A stretch of 15,199 bases of DNA from Porphyromonadaceae bacterium UBA7207 (GCA_002490635.1 DKUJ01000049.1:20513-35711), one strand, 5' to 3'. Positions 7,198-14,932 are shown, numbered from the stretch's first letter. Notes: generated by a model from the sequence alone, not told the origin. A program made the numbers and translations.

Positions 7198-7556
7198 TCG
7201 GCTGCGGCCTCCTTGAGAACCTGGCGTACGTTCTCGGGCAGGGCGGCATTCATTTTCTTGACGATTTCGAGTACAGAGTTGTCGAATTCTTCCATCAGTT
7301 TGCTGAATGCTGTGCGGAAGTAGCGGCGACGATCCTTGCGGTAGAGGTGAAGGTCTTCGAAGGCGTCGGGGGTCTTGTCGAAGGTCACACCCACTTTGGC
7401 CAGAGCCGATGTCTGCAGTGTGGCGATGTCGGTTATTATTTCGTATGTTTCCTTACGGTCGATTTCGGGGAATGCGGCGCGAGCCAGAAGCATTTCTGCA
7501 GCGAGGGCTCCGCAGGTGTTGCGGATGAATTTCTTGATTTCTCTTTTGTTTGCCAT
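7194..7556 (-). CDS. Conserved-looking hypothetical protein, 120 aa
   Basis: I do not recognise a domain. The protein is soluble, mostly helical in character and strongly charged, with no signal peptide or membrane segment. The N-terminus is basic (MANKREIKKFIRN) and the C-terminal half has a heptad-like stretch, FSKLMEEFDNSVLEIVKKM, that could form a coiled coil. It contains one Cys. It sits 13 bp after thrC and overlaps the acyltransferase start by 4 nt, and its codon use resembles its neighbours, so it is very probably real and expressed with them. A function in lipid or amino-acid metabolism would be guesswork. Confidence 0.85.
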   Translation of the reverse strand: MANKREIKKFIRNTCGALAAEMLLARAAFPEIDRKETYEIITDIATLQTSALAKVGVTFDKTPDAFEDLHLYRKDRRRYFRTAFSKLMEEFDNSVLEIVKKMNAALPENVRQVLKEAAAE

Positions 7557-7569
7557 AATGGTGGGTGGG

Positions 7570-8910
7570 TTAGTATGTGCGGCAGTTGTCGGCGGCCGTG
7601 GGCCGGCCTATATTGCCGATATATTTCCTTAGTGCCGCAAGGGTGGGAGGAATGGTGTTGAAGCGCCGGCGCGATGCCATGAAGCGTGTGAGCTGCACCG
7701 GCAGCTCTATTGTGGAACCCGTTATGCGGGTCATGATATCGAGATTCTTTGCAGGATGCCCTGTGGCGAAAACCAGTTTCGGCGCTTCTGCCGGCGCTGT
7801 GGCCAGAGCCGCCGCCAGGGCGGTGGCGCCATGGGTGTCGATGGTGTAGCCATTGTCGGCTTTCAGCCGCAGGACTGTGGATGCTATGGTGCGGTCATCA
7901 ATACCGGGAGGCACAAGCACAGGGCACGGAGCTTTGGAGAGGTCTTTTCCGCACATATATGTCAGGCGGCTCAGGCCTGCTGGCAGGGAGATGTCCAGCG
8001 AGGGCGCTACTGTGGGTACCGGCCTGTGTGTTGTGTCGCCGGTGAGCGAACGGCGAAGGCTGTCGTTGGTGTTGGTGGCCGCCACAACGGCTTTGGCAGG
8101 GAGTCCCATTTTCACCGCCATAAGTGTTGCCACAAGATTGCTCAGGTTGCCGCTGGGGATGGCATAGACGGCTTCCGACGCGTGCGGCACACCGGCGGCC
8201 ATCATGCGGGCATAGGCATGGAGAGAGAATACAATCTGTGGAATCATCCGCCCTATGTTCAGCGAGTTGGCGCTGGTGGCTCCTGCATATTCAAGCTCTT
8301 TGTCGGCGATGGCTTCGGCCACCAGTCGCTTGCAGTCCTCGATGGTGCCGTCGACTTCCAGAGGATGCACGTTTCTTCCGAGGGTGGAGAACTGGGATTT
8401 CTGGGTGCGGCTCAACGCGCCTTTCGGATACAGCACCAGCACGTCGGTGCCATTCTGCCCGAGCATGCCGTTGGCGGTGGCCGCGCCGCTGTTGCCCGTG
8501 GTGGCTACAAGTACTGTGCGGCGTTGACGGCCTGCCTGGCGGTCGGCGGCGGCCAGCAGGCGGGCTACGAAGCGTGCGCCGTAATCCTTGAAGGTGAGAG
8601 TAGGGCCGTGGAAAAGTTCGAGAGCATAGCTGTTGCCTCCGAGGTGCACCAGGGGCGCGTCGGCAGCAAAAGCATAATCGACTGTCTGCTTGATTTCTCC
8701 GGCAGGTATCTCATTTCCCAGAAACGAGCTCGCCACCACATAGGCGATGTCGCGCAGGCTCATTTCGGCAATATTATTGAAAAGAGCCACAGGTATGGCC
8801 GGAATCTGCTGTGGCATGTACAGTCCGCCGCCGGGTGGAATACACCGCTCGACGGCTTCAAGGCATCGTACTGCAGTTGTGTCGGATTCTGTGCTTGTGT
8901 ATAGCATCAT
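7570..8910 (-). CDS. thrC: Threonine synthase
   Basis: A PLP enzyme converting O-phosphohomoserine to threonine, the last step of threonine synthesis in the cytoplasm. The 446-residue length fits the family. An N-terminal domain with PPGGGLYMP (25-33) precedes the PLP-lysine motif HGPTLTFKDYGARF, Lys108. The phosphate-binding region includes TTGNSGAATANGMLGQ (about 138-153), and SANSLNIGRMIPQ is typical of this class. The start is one of two adjacent Met codons at 8910 and 8907. It leads a four-gene operon. In many Bacteroidota thrC follows thrA and a phosphoglycerate mutase gene; here it has its own promoter and different partners. Confidence 0.96.
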   Translation of the reverse strand: MMLYTSTESDTTAVRCLEAVERCIPPGGGLYMPQQIPAIPVALFNNIAEMSLRDIAYVVASSFLGNEIPAGEIKQTVDYAFAADAPLVHLGGNSYALELFHGPTLTFKDYGARFVARLLAAADRQAGRQRRTVLVATTGNSGAATANGMLGQNGTDVLVLYPKGALSRTQKSQFSTLGRNVHPLEVDGTIEDCKRLVAEAIADKELEYAGATSANSLNIGRMIPQIVFSLHAYARMMAAGVPHASEAVYAIPSGNLSNLVATLMAVKMGLPAKAVVAATNTNDSLRRSLTGDTTHRPVPTVAPSLDISLPAGLSRLTYMCGKDLSKAPCPVLVPPGIDDRTIASTVLRLKADNGYTIDTHGATALAAALATAPAEAPKLVFATGHPAKNLDIMTRITGSTIELPVQLTRFMASRRRFNTIPPTLAALRKYIGNIGRPTAADNCRTY

Positions 8911-8930
8911 TCATTTGGCCTATGACAGTG

Positions 8931-8961
8931 CAAACATAGCAAAAATGATTCATAACGCAAA
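8931..8961 (-). promoter_or_regulatory. Consensus Bacteroidota promoter of the thrC operon
   Basis: TTTG (8961-8958), a 19-bp spacer and TATGTTTG (8938-8931) match the -33/-7 consensus fully. The thrC ATG lies about 20 nt downstream, giving a short leader with no room for a classical threonine attenuator. Confidence 0.82.
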
Positions 8962-8995
8962 GCGCCGGAAGGCTGTTGTGCAACATCGTGCCGGC

Positions 8996-9286
8996 TTATC
9001 GGCGTCGGCGAAGCAGACGGCCCATGATCCACATTGCCGCAGCGGCGAGGAATACGGCGCCCATCACCGAGATGAGAAAGCGCTGCACCGGACTGTCGCC
9101 CGCGAAATGAATCGAGAAATAACCGCCGAGCACGCCGGCGATTACACCGGTGACAAGGTCGGCGACCAGATTGCGTTTCTGCGACATGCGTGCCGCCAGC
9201 AAGGCCTCGAACGCGCCGATGAGCGCCCATAGCAGCCACACAAGCATGCCTATGCCGTTCTGGCTTATTCCAAACAGTGTTTCCAT
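8996..9286 (-). CDS. GlsB/YeaQ/YmgE-type small inner-membrane protein
   Basis: A 96-residue protein with three predicted helices at about 11-32, 41-60 and 68-89, ending in a basic tail GRLLRRRR. The glycine-rich middle helix, DLVTGVIAGVLGGYF, and overall size match the GlsB/YeaQ/YmgE family (formerly transglycosylase-associated proteins), found in many bacteria and tied to stress but with no defined biochemistry. I chose Met at 9286; an in-frame Met at 9349 would overlap the upstream 56-aa gene and add polar residues. It follows that gene by 13 bp. Confidence 0.8.
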   Translation of the reverse strand: METLFGISQNGIGMLVWLLWALIGAFEALLAARMSQKRNLVADLVTGVIAGVLGGYFSIHFAGDSPVQRFLISVMGAVFLAAAAMWIMGRLLRRRR

Positions 9287-9299
9287 GTCTATGCAGTTT

Positions 9300-9470
9300 T
9301 CAGAGTGAGGGGTGGCTTGCGATATAGGGCGAGAGGAATGCTGCCACATCGGTGTTGCCGGTCAGGTCGGCGAAGGTGAGCCAGATAATCAGAAGTATAA
9401 TCAGGATAATGGCTCCGATGGCTACCCACACGTTTATGCGGTTGCGGCGTGATGTTTTGCTTTTGGTCAT
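9300..9470 (-). CDS. Small single-helix membrane protein, 56 aa
   Basis: The protein has a basic N-terminus (MTKSKTSRRNR), one strong hydrophobic helix at about 12-33 (VWVAIGAIILIILLIIWL) and a short polar tail, which predicts an inner-membrane anchor with the basic end inside. I do not recognise a family. The start at 9470 is preferred over upstream Met codons, up to 9566, because the extension would run back into the terminator-like hairpin. It is 13 bp before the GlsB-type gene, so the two are probably made together and may interact. Confidence 0.7.
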   Translation of the reverse strand: MTKSKTSRRNRINVWVAIGAIILIILLIIWLTFADLTGNTDVAAFLSPYIASHPSL

Positions 9471-9527
9471 AGAATGAGGTTTTTTTGAAATGGTTGAAAA
9501 CGGTTGTTCTACTTTATAAATAACAAA

Positions 9528-9564
9528 GGCGTCCGCCCGAGGGTTCATTCCTCTGGCGGACGCC
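9528..9564 (-). terminator. Long GC-rich hairpin, probable terminator of the barrel-protein gene
   Basis: A perfect 10-bp inverted repeat, GGCGTCCGCC (9528-9537) and GGCGGACGCC (9555-9564), continues after one mismatch into an inner GAGG/CCTC stem with a 7-nt loop. On the reverse strand it is followed by TTTGTTATTT. Position between the barrel-protein gene and the small membrane genes suits an intrinsic terminator. Confidence 0.7.
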
Positions 9565-9580
9565 AATTGGTTTGTATACG

Positions 9581-9616
9581 GCCTTCATAAAACTTGCCGG
9601 CAAGTTTTATGAGGGC
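9581..9616. repeat. 28-bp perfect palindrome within a 36-bp near-palindrome
   Basis: Positions 9585-9612 are perfectly self-complementary with no spacer, centred on CCGG (9597-9600). One mismatch (9584/9613) separates this from three more pairs. It starts 12 nt past the barrel-protein stop. There is no T-run after it on the reverse strand, so it is not a classical terminator. It could protect the mRNA 3' end or bind a dimeric protein. Confidence 0.75.
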
Positions 9617-9628
9617 AAGGGGTGTCGG

Positions 9629-10156
9629 CTATAGTTTCAGTTTGAAACCGAACTGGAAAATGCCCTGTGCTCCGAATCCCGCTTCGGCGAACATTGCCCA
9701 TGAGCGGTCGATATCGAACTGCGCGCCTATGGGAACGAGCTGGAAAGCACAGTATGCCTTGGTGTAGTTGTCGTGTTTGCGAGGTTGCATATAGGAGAAG
9801 TTCACGCCGAGGCCTGCTTTGCCGTAGAGGGTTACGATGTTGTTGCGGTAGTAGTGGTAGCGCCCGTTGAACATGATTGCATGGTAGGCGATATGGCTGG
9901 AGTTGGGGCCTCCTTTGGTGGTGGTGCTGGAGAAGGTATATGAAGGGCCGATCCATATTTTGGGATGCACACGGAAGTTGACTCCCAGGTTGAGAGCGCC
10001 CCAGGCGGTGTTTACATGATGCCAGCCGTCGTGCATGTCTGTGGCGTCCATCTGAGTGTATGCACCGTAGGATGCGGTTATTTCGGTGCGCTGGGCATTG
10101 GCGGTGCCTGCCAGGCACAACAAGGCAACGATGCAGAGAGCGAGTTTTTTCAGCAT
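9629..10156 (-). CDS. Small outer-membrane beta-barrel protein (unknown function)
   Basis: A 175-residue exported protein. The signal peptide MLKKLALCIVALLCLAGTANA is probably cut before Gln22. The rest alternates polar and aromatic residues in strand-like segments, such as LNLGVNFRVHP, IWIGPSYTFSS and AIMFNGRYHYYR, ending FQFGFKLKL, as in porin-like 8-strand barrels of Bacteroidota. No catalytic motif is seen, and its role could be structural, adhesive or transport. It stands alone between the sugar-kinase gene and two tandem hairpins. I found no good -33/-7 match upstream. Confidence 0.88.
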   Translation of the reverse strand: MLKKLALCIVALLCLAGTANAQRTEITASYGAYTQMDATDMHDGWHHVNTAWGALNLGVNFRVHPKIWIGPSYTFSSTTTKGGPNSSHIAYHAIMFNGRYHYYRNNIVTLYGKAGLGVNFSYMQPRKHDNYTKAYCAFQLVPIGAQFDIDRSWAMFAEAGFGAQGIFQFGFKLKL

Positions 10157-10270
10157 ATGTGTGGTGTTTTAGTTAGAAATGGCTGAAATAGTGTTTTTAC
10201 AAAGAAACAACACCCCGACTGTGATTTGGTTCATCCTCCGCGTGTTTTAACGGGATGGGTTTGTGGATGT
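10157..10270. other. Intergenic region between kinase and barrel-protein genes
   Basis: This 114-bp gap should carry the end of the protease-kinase transcript and the promoter of the barrel-protein gene. I see only weak CATCC/GGATG and GTGTT/AACAC pairings and no convincing terminator or -33/-7 pair. Confidence 0.35.
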
Positions 10271-11113
10271 TCAGTCTTTGTCGGAGGCGTGGTATTCTAC
10301 CAGCCCAGGCATTGAGTAGCGTGTGATTTTGGCGATGGTGATGCCGAAATCGGCTGCAGCCTGCCGCAGGATGTCACTGTAGGTCATGCATGTGCTGCCC
10401 ACGAAGCATACGGGTTCGTTGTGGTAGTCGTAGGCCACGATATTGCGTGTGAAGAAGCTCATGAATGCTGAATACACAAGCCGGTAGGCATACGGATGGT
10501 CGATGTGTTCGGCCAGGAACGTGGAGTACTGCGACAGGGTGCGCGAAGGCAATGTCTTGGTGTAGATGTTGTCCATGAGCACATTGGGGGTGATCATGAA
10601 CTTTTCGAAGAATGCCTGTGTGAGGTCCTTGGGGGCAAGTCCTTTGAGCATGTCGGCAATCATGAGTTTTCCCAGATGCGCGCCGGAGCCTTCATCGCCC
10701 AGCACGTATCCCAGCGCCGATACCGTGTGCACAATCTCGCTGCCGTTGTAGAGGCATGAGTTGGAGCCTGTGCCCAGGATGCATGCCAGACCGGACTGGC
10801 GCACCAGCAGTCCGCGGGCGGCTCCGAGCAGGTCGGATTCCACGGTTACGGGTGTTTTGAACTGTGCTACCAGCGAGCTTTCTATTATGGCTTTCTTCTC
10901 CTTGTTCGAGCACCCCGCGCCATAGAAATATACATGGCGCCACCTGCGGCGGAAGAATGTTTCGGGCAATTCCAGGCGCACGCTGTGGGATATCTCGCGG
11001 CGAGTCTGGAAGTAGGGGTTGAGGCCGGTGGTGAATGCATGCTCGATAATTCTGTCGCCGTCGACCAGTACCCATTCGGTGCGTGTGCTGCTGCTTTCTC
11101 CAATTATCTTCAT
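10271..11113 (-). CDS. BadF/BadG-family ATPase, N-acetylglucosamine-kinase-like
   Basis: A 280-residue member of the sugar-kinase/actin-fold group closest to N-acetylglucosamine kinases, which phosphorylate GlcNAc in the cytoplasm. Asp94 in ESDLLGAARGL fits the family's catalytic base, LGTGSNSCLYNG (113-124) is the second phosphate motif, and LGDEGSGAHLGK (138-149) is the signature loop. The first phosphate motif is unusual: GESSSTRTEW (5-14), where homologues typically read like DSGSTKTDW, so a key Asp is Glu and the Gly and Lys are changed. Activity may therefore be altered. The ATG overlaps the protease stop by 4 nt. A link to cell-wall or glycan recycling is inference. Confidence 0.9.
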   Translation of the reverse strand: MKIIGESSSTRTEWVLVDGDRIIEHAFTTGLNPYFQTRREISHSVRLELPETFFRRRWRHVYFYGAGCSNKEKKAIIESSLVAQFKTPVTVESDLLGAARGLLVRQSGLACILGTGSNSCLYNGSEIVHTVSALGYVLGDEGSGAHLGKLMIADMLKGLAPKDLTQAFFEKFMITPNVLMDNIYTKTLPSRTLSQYSTFLAEHIDHPYAYRLVYSAFMSFFTRNIVAYDYHNEPVCFVGSTCMTYSDILRQAAADFGITIAKITRYSMPGLVEYHASDKD

Positions 11114-14100
11114 TTTGCGTCGATTTGTTTTAGAAGTTCCTCAACGGCTACGCGCAGCTGGTTGTCGATGCCGGCGGCCACTTCTTCGGGGGTGTTGTCG
11201 GCACGGACATCGGGTTCGAGCTGCTGGTTCTCGAGAATGGAGCCGTCGGCGAGGCGGTAGGCTATCACGGGAACGCCGAACACCAGGGTCGGGTCCTGCA
11301 TGGTAATCCAGTTCACCGAACTCATGGTGCCTGGGACGGGCATGCCGACGGTGCGTCCGATGCCCTGGTGGGAGTACACCCAAGGTGTTCCGTGGGCGTT
11401 GGAGTAGCAGGCCTCGCTCATGAGCATGATGGAGGGCTTGTTCCAGCGGCGGGAAGGCATGTCGCAGGATTTCTTACCACGGATTTCCTGGATGAAATAC
11501 TGCTTGCCGCTGAGGAGTACTTCGATGTCTTCGTGGAGGCGTCCGCCGCCGTTCCAGCGGATGTCCACAACCACACCTTCGCGGTCGTTGTAGCGTCCGA
11601 GCAGGTCGGAATATGCCTTGCGGAAGTTCTCGTCGTCCATGCCGTCGAGGTGCACATAGCCGAGACGTCCGTTGCTGAGACTGTCCACAGCTGCCGCGCG
11701 GCTTTTCACCCAGCGTTTGTAGAGCATGGCGTTCTGGCGTCCGGCGCTTACGGGGCGCACAACAATCTGGCGGGTGTTTCCGTCGGCGCTTTTGATGTCG
11801 ACGAGGGTGCGTTTGCCGCTTTTCTCGTTGAGGAGTGTTTCAAGCGGGGTTTCGGTAGTCACGGGGGTGCCGTCGATGGCGGTTACGATGTCGCCTGCCG
11901 CAATTGCCGGGTTGAGTCCGTATAGCGGCCCCTGCGGGAGCACTTCGGATATGCGGCGCCCCTGGCCGGTATAAGCCATGTCGTAGAGCACGCCAAGGCT
12001 GGCGGTGCGGTCGTCTACGCGGGTTTCGGAGCCGCCCCGGTAGCGTGCGCCGGTGTGGCTCACGTTGAGTTCGCCGAGGAGCTCGCTGAGTAGTTCTGCG
12101 AAATCGTAGTTGTTGGCCACCGAAGGCAGAAAGCGGCGGTAGTCGCGGCAGAGGCCTTGCCAGTCCACACCGTTCATGTCGGCAACCTGGAAGCGTTCGC
12201 GGACTTCGCGCTCCATGTTATCGAACATGAACGCGCGTTCGGCCTGCGGGTCGAGTCGTTTTGAGGCGCGGTAGCTTATGTTGCGGTCCTTGCCGTCGAG
12301 CTTCTGCATGCTCTGTCCGAAGATGAATATCGACTTGCCGTCGGGGGTGGCGTCGAAGGCGGCCATGGGGTCGGAAAGACGGCGTTTCATCTCCAGGTCT
12401 CCCTCGTCGAGGTCGAGTTCCCAGAGGAAGCAGCCGTCGTCGGCTTCGGAGATGTAATACAGTGTGCGGCCATCGTCGGAAAGGATTCCGTCGTGCAGCT
12501 CGGTGGAGAAAGGCGTGAGGCGCACCTGACGGTCGTGGATTCCTTCGGGTTCCACGTTGATGTCGCCTTCCGGCCGGCCTTGCGGCAGCCCGTCGGCTTT
12601 GGCGATTTCACGTTCCTCTTCGTCGCGCTTGAACCTGTCGTAGGCGTCCTGGTTGAGGAATACAATCATCACGTCGGTCTGCGAACCCCACGAGGCGTGG
12701 TTGCGCATGCCGTATCGTTCGGAAATGAAGGTTATAGCCTCGCCGTCGGCTGTCCAGCGTGGCTCGGAATCGAAATATCCGCTGCGGGTGATGTTGGTTA
12801 TGCTGCCGTCGGCTACTTTGAGAATGGCGACGTCGGTGTACGGGTCGCGGCCGTCGATTATCTCCAGGGCAATCCATTTGCTGTCGGGGCTCCAGCGGTA
12901 ATGGAAGCTGCCGTTGCGGTGCAGATAGGTGGAGCCGTCGGTGAGAGTACGCACGTGTCGGCTTTCGAGGTCCATCACGGCAAGTTTGTTGCGGTCGAGG
13001 ATGAATGCCAGCTGCTTGCCGTCGGGCGATAGGCGCGGGACGGTGCGCTCGTGGCTGTCGGCGGGGAACATGCGTTCGGTGTCGATAACGGTGGCGTGCA
13101 CGAACTCGTTTTCAGAACCGCGGCGGCCGGGTGTGGCCCGGTAGATGTTGTAGCGTCCGTCGCGTTCCGAAGTGAAATAGAGAGTGCTGTCGTTGCCCCA
13201 GGAGATGTGGCCTTCGGCTTCCGGGGTGTCGGTAACCTGTTTGGTTGTGCTGTAGTCGGTGGCTGTCACATACACGTCGCCGCGGTATATGAAAGCCACG
13301 TTCTTGCCGTTGGGCGATACCACCGCTCCGCGGGCTCCGCGTGTCGCCGATATGCTTTCTGTCTGGTCGGGGAAGTCGGCGTTGATGTTCACATTCACTT
13401 TTGCCGGACGTCCTCCGGAACGGAGTGTGTAGATGTCGCCGTTCTGCATGAAGGCGAGGGTGCCGTCGGCGGCACGGCTTAGGAAACGCACCGGATGGCG
13501 GCGGAAATTTGTGACGGCCACTGCCTGTGCCGGATTGCCTGCAGGAGCCATGTATACGTTGAGGCTTGTCTGCGGAGCGCGCTCGCTCAGGAAGAAGAGG
13601 GTATCTCCGGCAAGAACAGGGTCGAGGTCCTCGCCTGCGGCGTCGACCAGTTTCTGATGCCGGCCGGTGGCCGGGGTATAGCGCCATATGTCGCGGGTCA
13701 CCGACGATGTATGGTGTTTGCGCCATATGTCCTCGAAGCCTTTGACATCCTGGTACACCATCGAACGGCCGTCGGCGGCCCATGATATGCGCTGGGCCGG
13801 TGTGGCCAGGAATTGTACGGGAGCCCCGCCGTTGAGCGGAACACTGTAGACCTCGCTGAGCCGTCCCGACGGATACTGGCAGCTGGAAGCCGGATCCTGG
13901 ATGGCAGCGCTGAAAAGCACCGATTTTCCGTCCGGGGTGAACGCTTCGGGAGTCTCGTTGGCGGAATTGAATGTCAGTCGCTTCCATGCGGCGTCGCTTC
14001 CGTCGGCGGCAACGGTGAATACATCGAAGTTGCCGTAGGCGTCGCTGGCGAATGCTATGGTTTTTCCGTCGGGGCTCCATACCGGCGCAGTCTCGTATGT

Positions 14101-14292
14101 CGGTTGTGAGGTTAGCCGTGTGGCTGTGCCTCCAGCCACAGGAACGGTGAAGATGTCGCCTTTGTAGGTGAATGCGATGCGGTCGCCGGTTGGCGAAATC
14201 GCGGCATCGCGAATCCACAGGTTCGTCTCGGTGGCACCTGCGGCGGTGGCGCCAAGAACCAGGGCTGCTAATAATGTGCTTTTCGTAGGCAT
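11110..14292 (-). CDS. Secreted tricorn-like S41-family protease
   Basis: A 1060-residue protein with an N-terminal export signal (MPTKSTLLAALVLGATAAGA), so probably periplasmic. Residues 25-545 carry repeated beta-propeller motifs of the WSPDGKTIAFAS type, typical of TolB/tricorn propellers; a second set spans about 585-660. A catalytic core follows: His746 in NVSHTGARY, a PDZ-like segment at about 765-850 and the S41 domain from 875, with Ser964 in ACYSNAHG and Glu1026 in NQQLEPDV. These positions line up with His746, Ser965 and Glu1023 of Thermoplasma tricorn. Family members degrade oligopeptides. The residue after the serine is Asn rather than tricorn's Asp966. It is first in an operon with the kinase. 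Confidence 0.95.
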   Translation of the reverse strand: MPTKSTLLAALVLGATAAGATETNLWIRDAAISPTGDRIAFTYKGDIFTVPVAGGTATRLTSQPTYETAPVWSPDGKTIAFASDAYGNFDVFTVAADGSDAAWKRLTFNSANETPEAFTPDGKSVLFSAAIQDPASSCQYPSGRLSEVYSVPLNGGAPVQFLATPAQRISWAADGRSMVYQDVKGFEDIWRKHHTSSVTRDIWRYTPATGRHQKLVDAAGEDLDPVLAGDTLFFLSERAPQTSLNVYMAPAGNPAQAVAVTNFRRHPVRFLSRAADGTLAFMQNGDIYTLRSGGRPAKVNVNINADFPDQTESISATRGARGAVVSPNGKNVAFIYRGDVYVTATDYSTTKQVTDTPEAEGHISWGNDSTLYFTSERDGRYNIYRATPGRRGSENEFVHATVIDTERMFPADSHERTVPRLSPDGKQLAFILDRNKLAVMDLESRHVRTLTDGSTYLHRNGSFHYRWSPDSKWIALEIIDGRDPYTDVAILKVADGSITNITRSGYFDSEPRWTADGEAITFISERYGMRNHASWGSQTDVMIVFLNQDAYDRFKRDEEEREIAKADGLPQGRPEGDINVEPEGIHDRQVRLTPFSTELHDGILSDDGRTLYYISEADDGCFLWELDLDEGDLEMKRRLSDPMAAFDATPDGKSIFIFGQSMQKLDGKDRNISYRASKRLDPQAERAFMFDNMEREVRERFQVADMNGVDWQGLCRDYRRFLPSVANNYDFAELLSELLGELNVSHTGARYRGGSETRVDDRTASLGVLYDMAYTGQGRRISEVLPQGPLYGLNPAIAAGDIVTAIDGTPVTTETPLETLLNEKSGKRTLVDIKSADGNTRQIVVRPVSAGRQNAMLYKRWVKSRAAAVDSLSNGRLGYVHLDGMDDENFRKAYSDLLGRYNDREGVVVDIRWNGGGRLHEDIEVLLSGKQYFIQEIRGKKSCDMPSRRWNKPSIMLMSEACYSNAHGTPWVYSHQGIGRTVGMPVPGTMSSVNWITMQDPTLVFGVPVIAYRLADGSILENQQLEPDVRADNTPEEVAAGIDNQLRVAVEELLKQIDAK

Positions 14293-14359
14293 TATATTGA
14301 GGTGTTTATGTTTCTTGTGTGGTAATCGATTGGTTGGGTGATGGATATGCGCGTCCGTG

Positions 14360-14391
14360 CAAAGTTAACAAATTTTTATAACTTCGCCAAA
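14360..14391 (-). promoter_or_regulatory. Consensus Bacteroidota promoter of the protease-kinase operon
   Basis: TTTG (14391-14388), a 20-bp spacer and TAACTTTG (14367-14360) fully match the -33/-7 consensus. The predicted leader to the protease ATG is about 60 nt. Confidence 0.82.
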
Positions 14392-14419
14392 ACGGATTCA
14401 GACAAAGAACTGATAAATA

Positions 14420-14453
14420 TCGAATCTATCGGGATTTGCATCCAAGGATTCGA
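14420..14453 (-). terminator. Hairpin downstream of the cysteine-rich gene, possible terminator
   Basis: TCGAATC (14420-14426) and GATTCGA (14447-14453) are perfectly complementary. An inner GGAT-GCAA-ATCC stem, with a GNRA-type loop on the reverse strand, sits between them. The sequence continues TATTTATC on the reverse strand, a weak U-tract. It lies about 40 nt past the stop codon and just upstream of the protease promoter. Confidence 0.4.
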
Positions 14454-14491
14454 CGTTTGGTCGTATCGTTCTCTCTCTCGTGCGCGCGATT

Positions 14492-14896
14492 CTACTGTCC
14501 AGTTGATGCCAGGCCTAACTCCTCTTCAAGGAATTCCGCGGCATCTGCCACGCAGTCATGGCATGCGCGTCGCGGGCATCCCGATTGCACGCCTTTGAGT
14601 TCGTGGCATACAGTTGTGCCGTTGCGTTCGGCGAAGCGGGTCATAATCCGCCTCATGGCTTTCATTGAGGCGGTGCGGTCGGCGAGCTTCAGACCCAGAA
14701 CCACACCTGCGCCTACAAGTGCGCCGCAGGTGCCTTCCATATTTCCCATTCCCACACCGAATGCATTGGTGGTGTCGTACATCCGGTCGTGAGCGCATCC
14801 GGCCTCGTAGCAGTAGGTGCAAGCCACAGCCTGGGCGCAGTTGTACCGGCCTGTCGCTTTAAGAGCAACGGCCGCGTTTACTTTTGATTTACACAT
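14492..14896 (-). CDS. C_GCAxxG_C_C-type cysteine-rich protein
   Basis: A 134-residue protein with ten cysteines in the spacing of the C_GCAxxG_C_C family, a group of probable redox or metal-binding proteins without settled function. Key motifs are YNCAQAV (Cys20), GMGNMEGTCGALVGAGVVLG (Cys57), the C-terminal CHELKG (Cys97) and ACHDCVADAAEFLEEEL (Cys112, Cys115). The repeated glycines at about 47-68 suggest a buried helix rather than a clear membrane anchor. I chose Met at 14896; the frame stays open to ATG codons at 14965 and 14971, but that extension lies over a leader hairpin and does not resemble the family. The gene appears monocistronic. Confidence 0.9.
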   Translation of the reverse strand: MCKSKVNAAVALKATGRYNCAQAVACTYCYEAGCAHDRMYDTTNAFGVGMGNMEGTCGALVGAGVVLGLKLADRTASMKAMRRIMTRFAERNGTTVCHELKGVQSGCPRRACHDCVADAAEFLEEELGLASTGQ

Positions 14897-14932
14897 GATG
14901 AAACATAAATTGGATGTCAGTGAAAATTGAAA

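Noticed and set aside
7756..8904. 382-codon plus-strand ORF opposite thrC
   Set aside because: Antisense to an intact threonine synthase with its own consensus promoter; no domain visible.
8911..8995. Possible terminator hairpin (GCCGG/CCGGC with inner TGTT/AACA) after the GlsB-type gene
   Set aside because: Short stems, large loop and no clean U-tract; it overlaps the thrC -33 region, so I do not call it.
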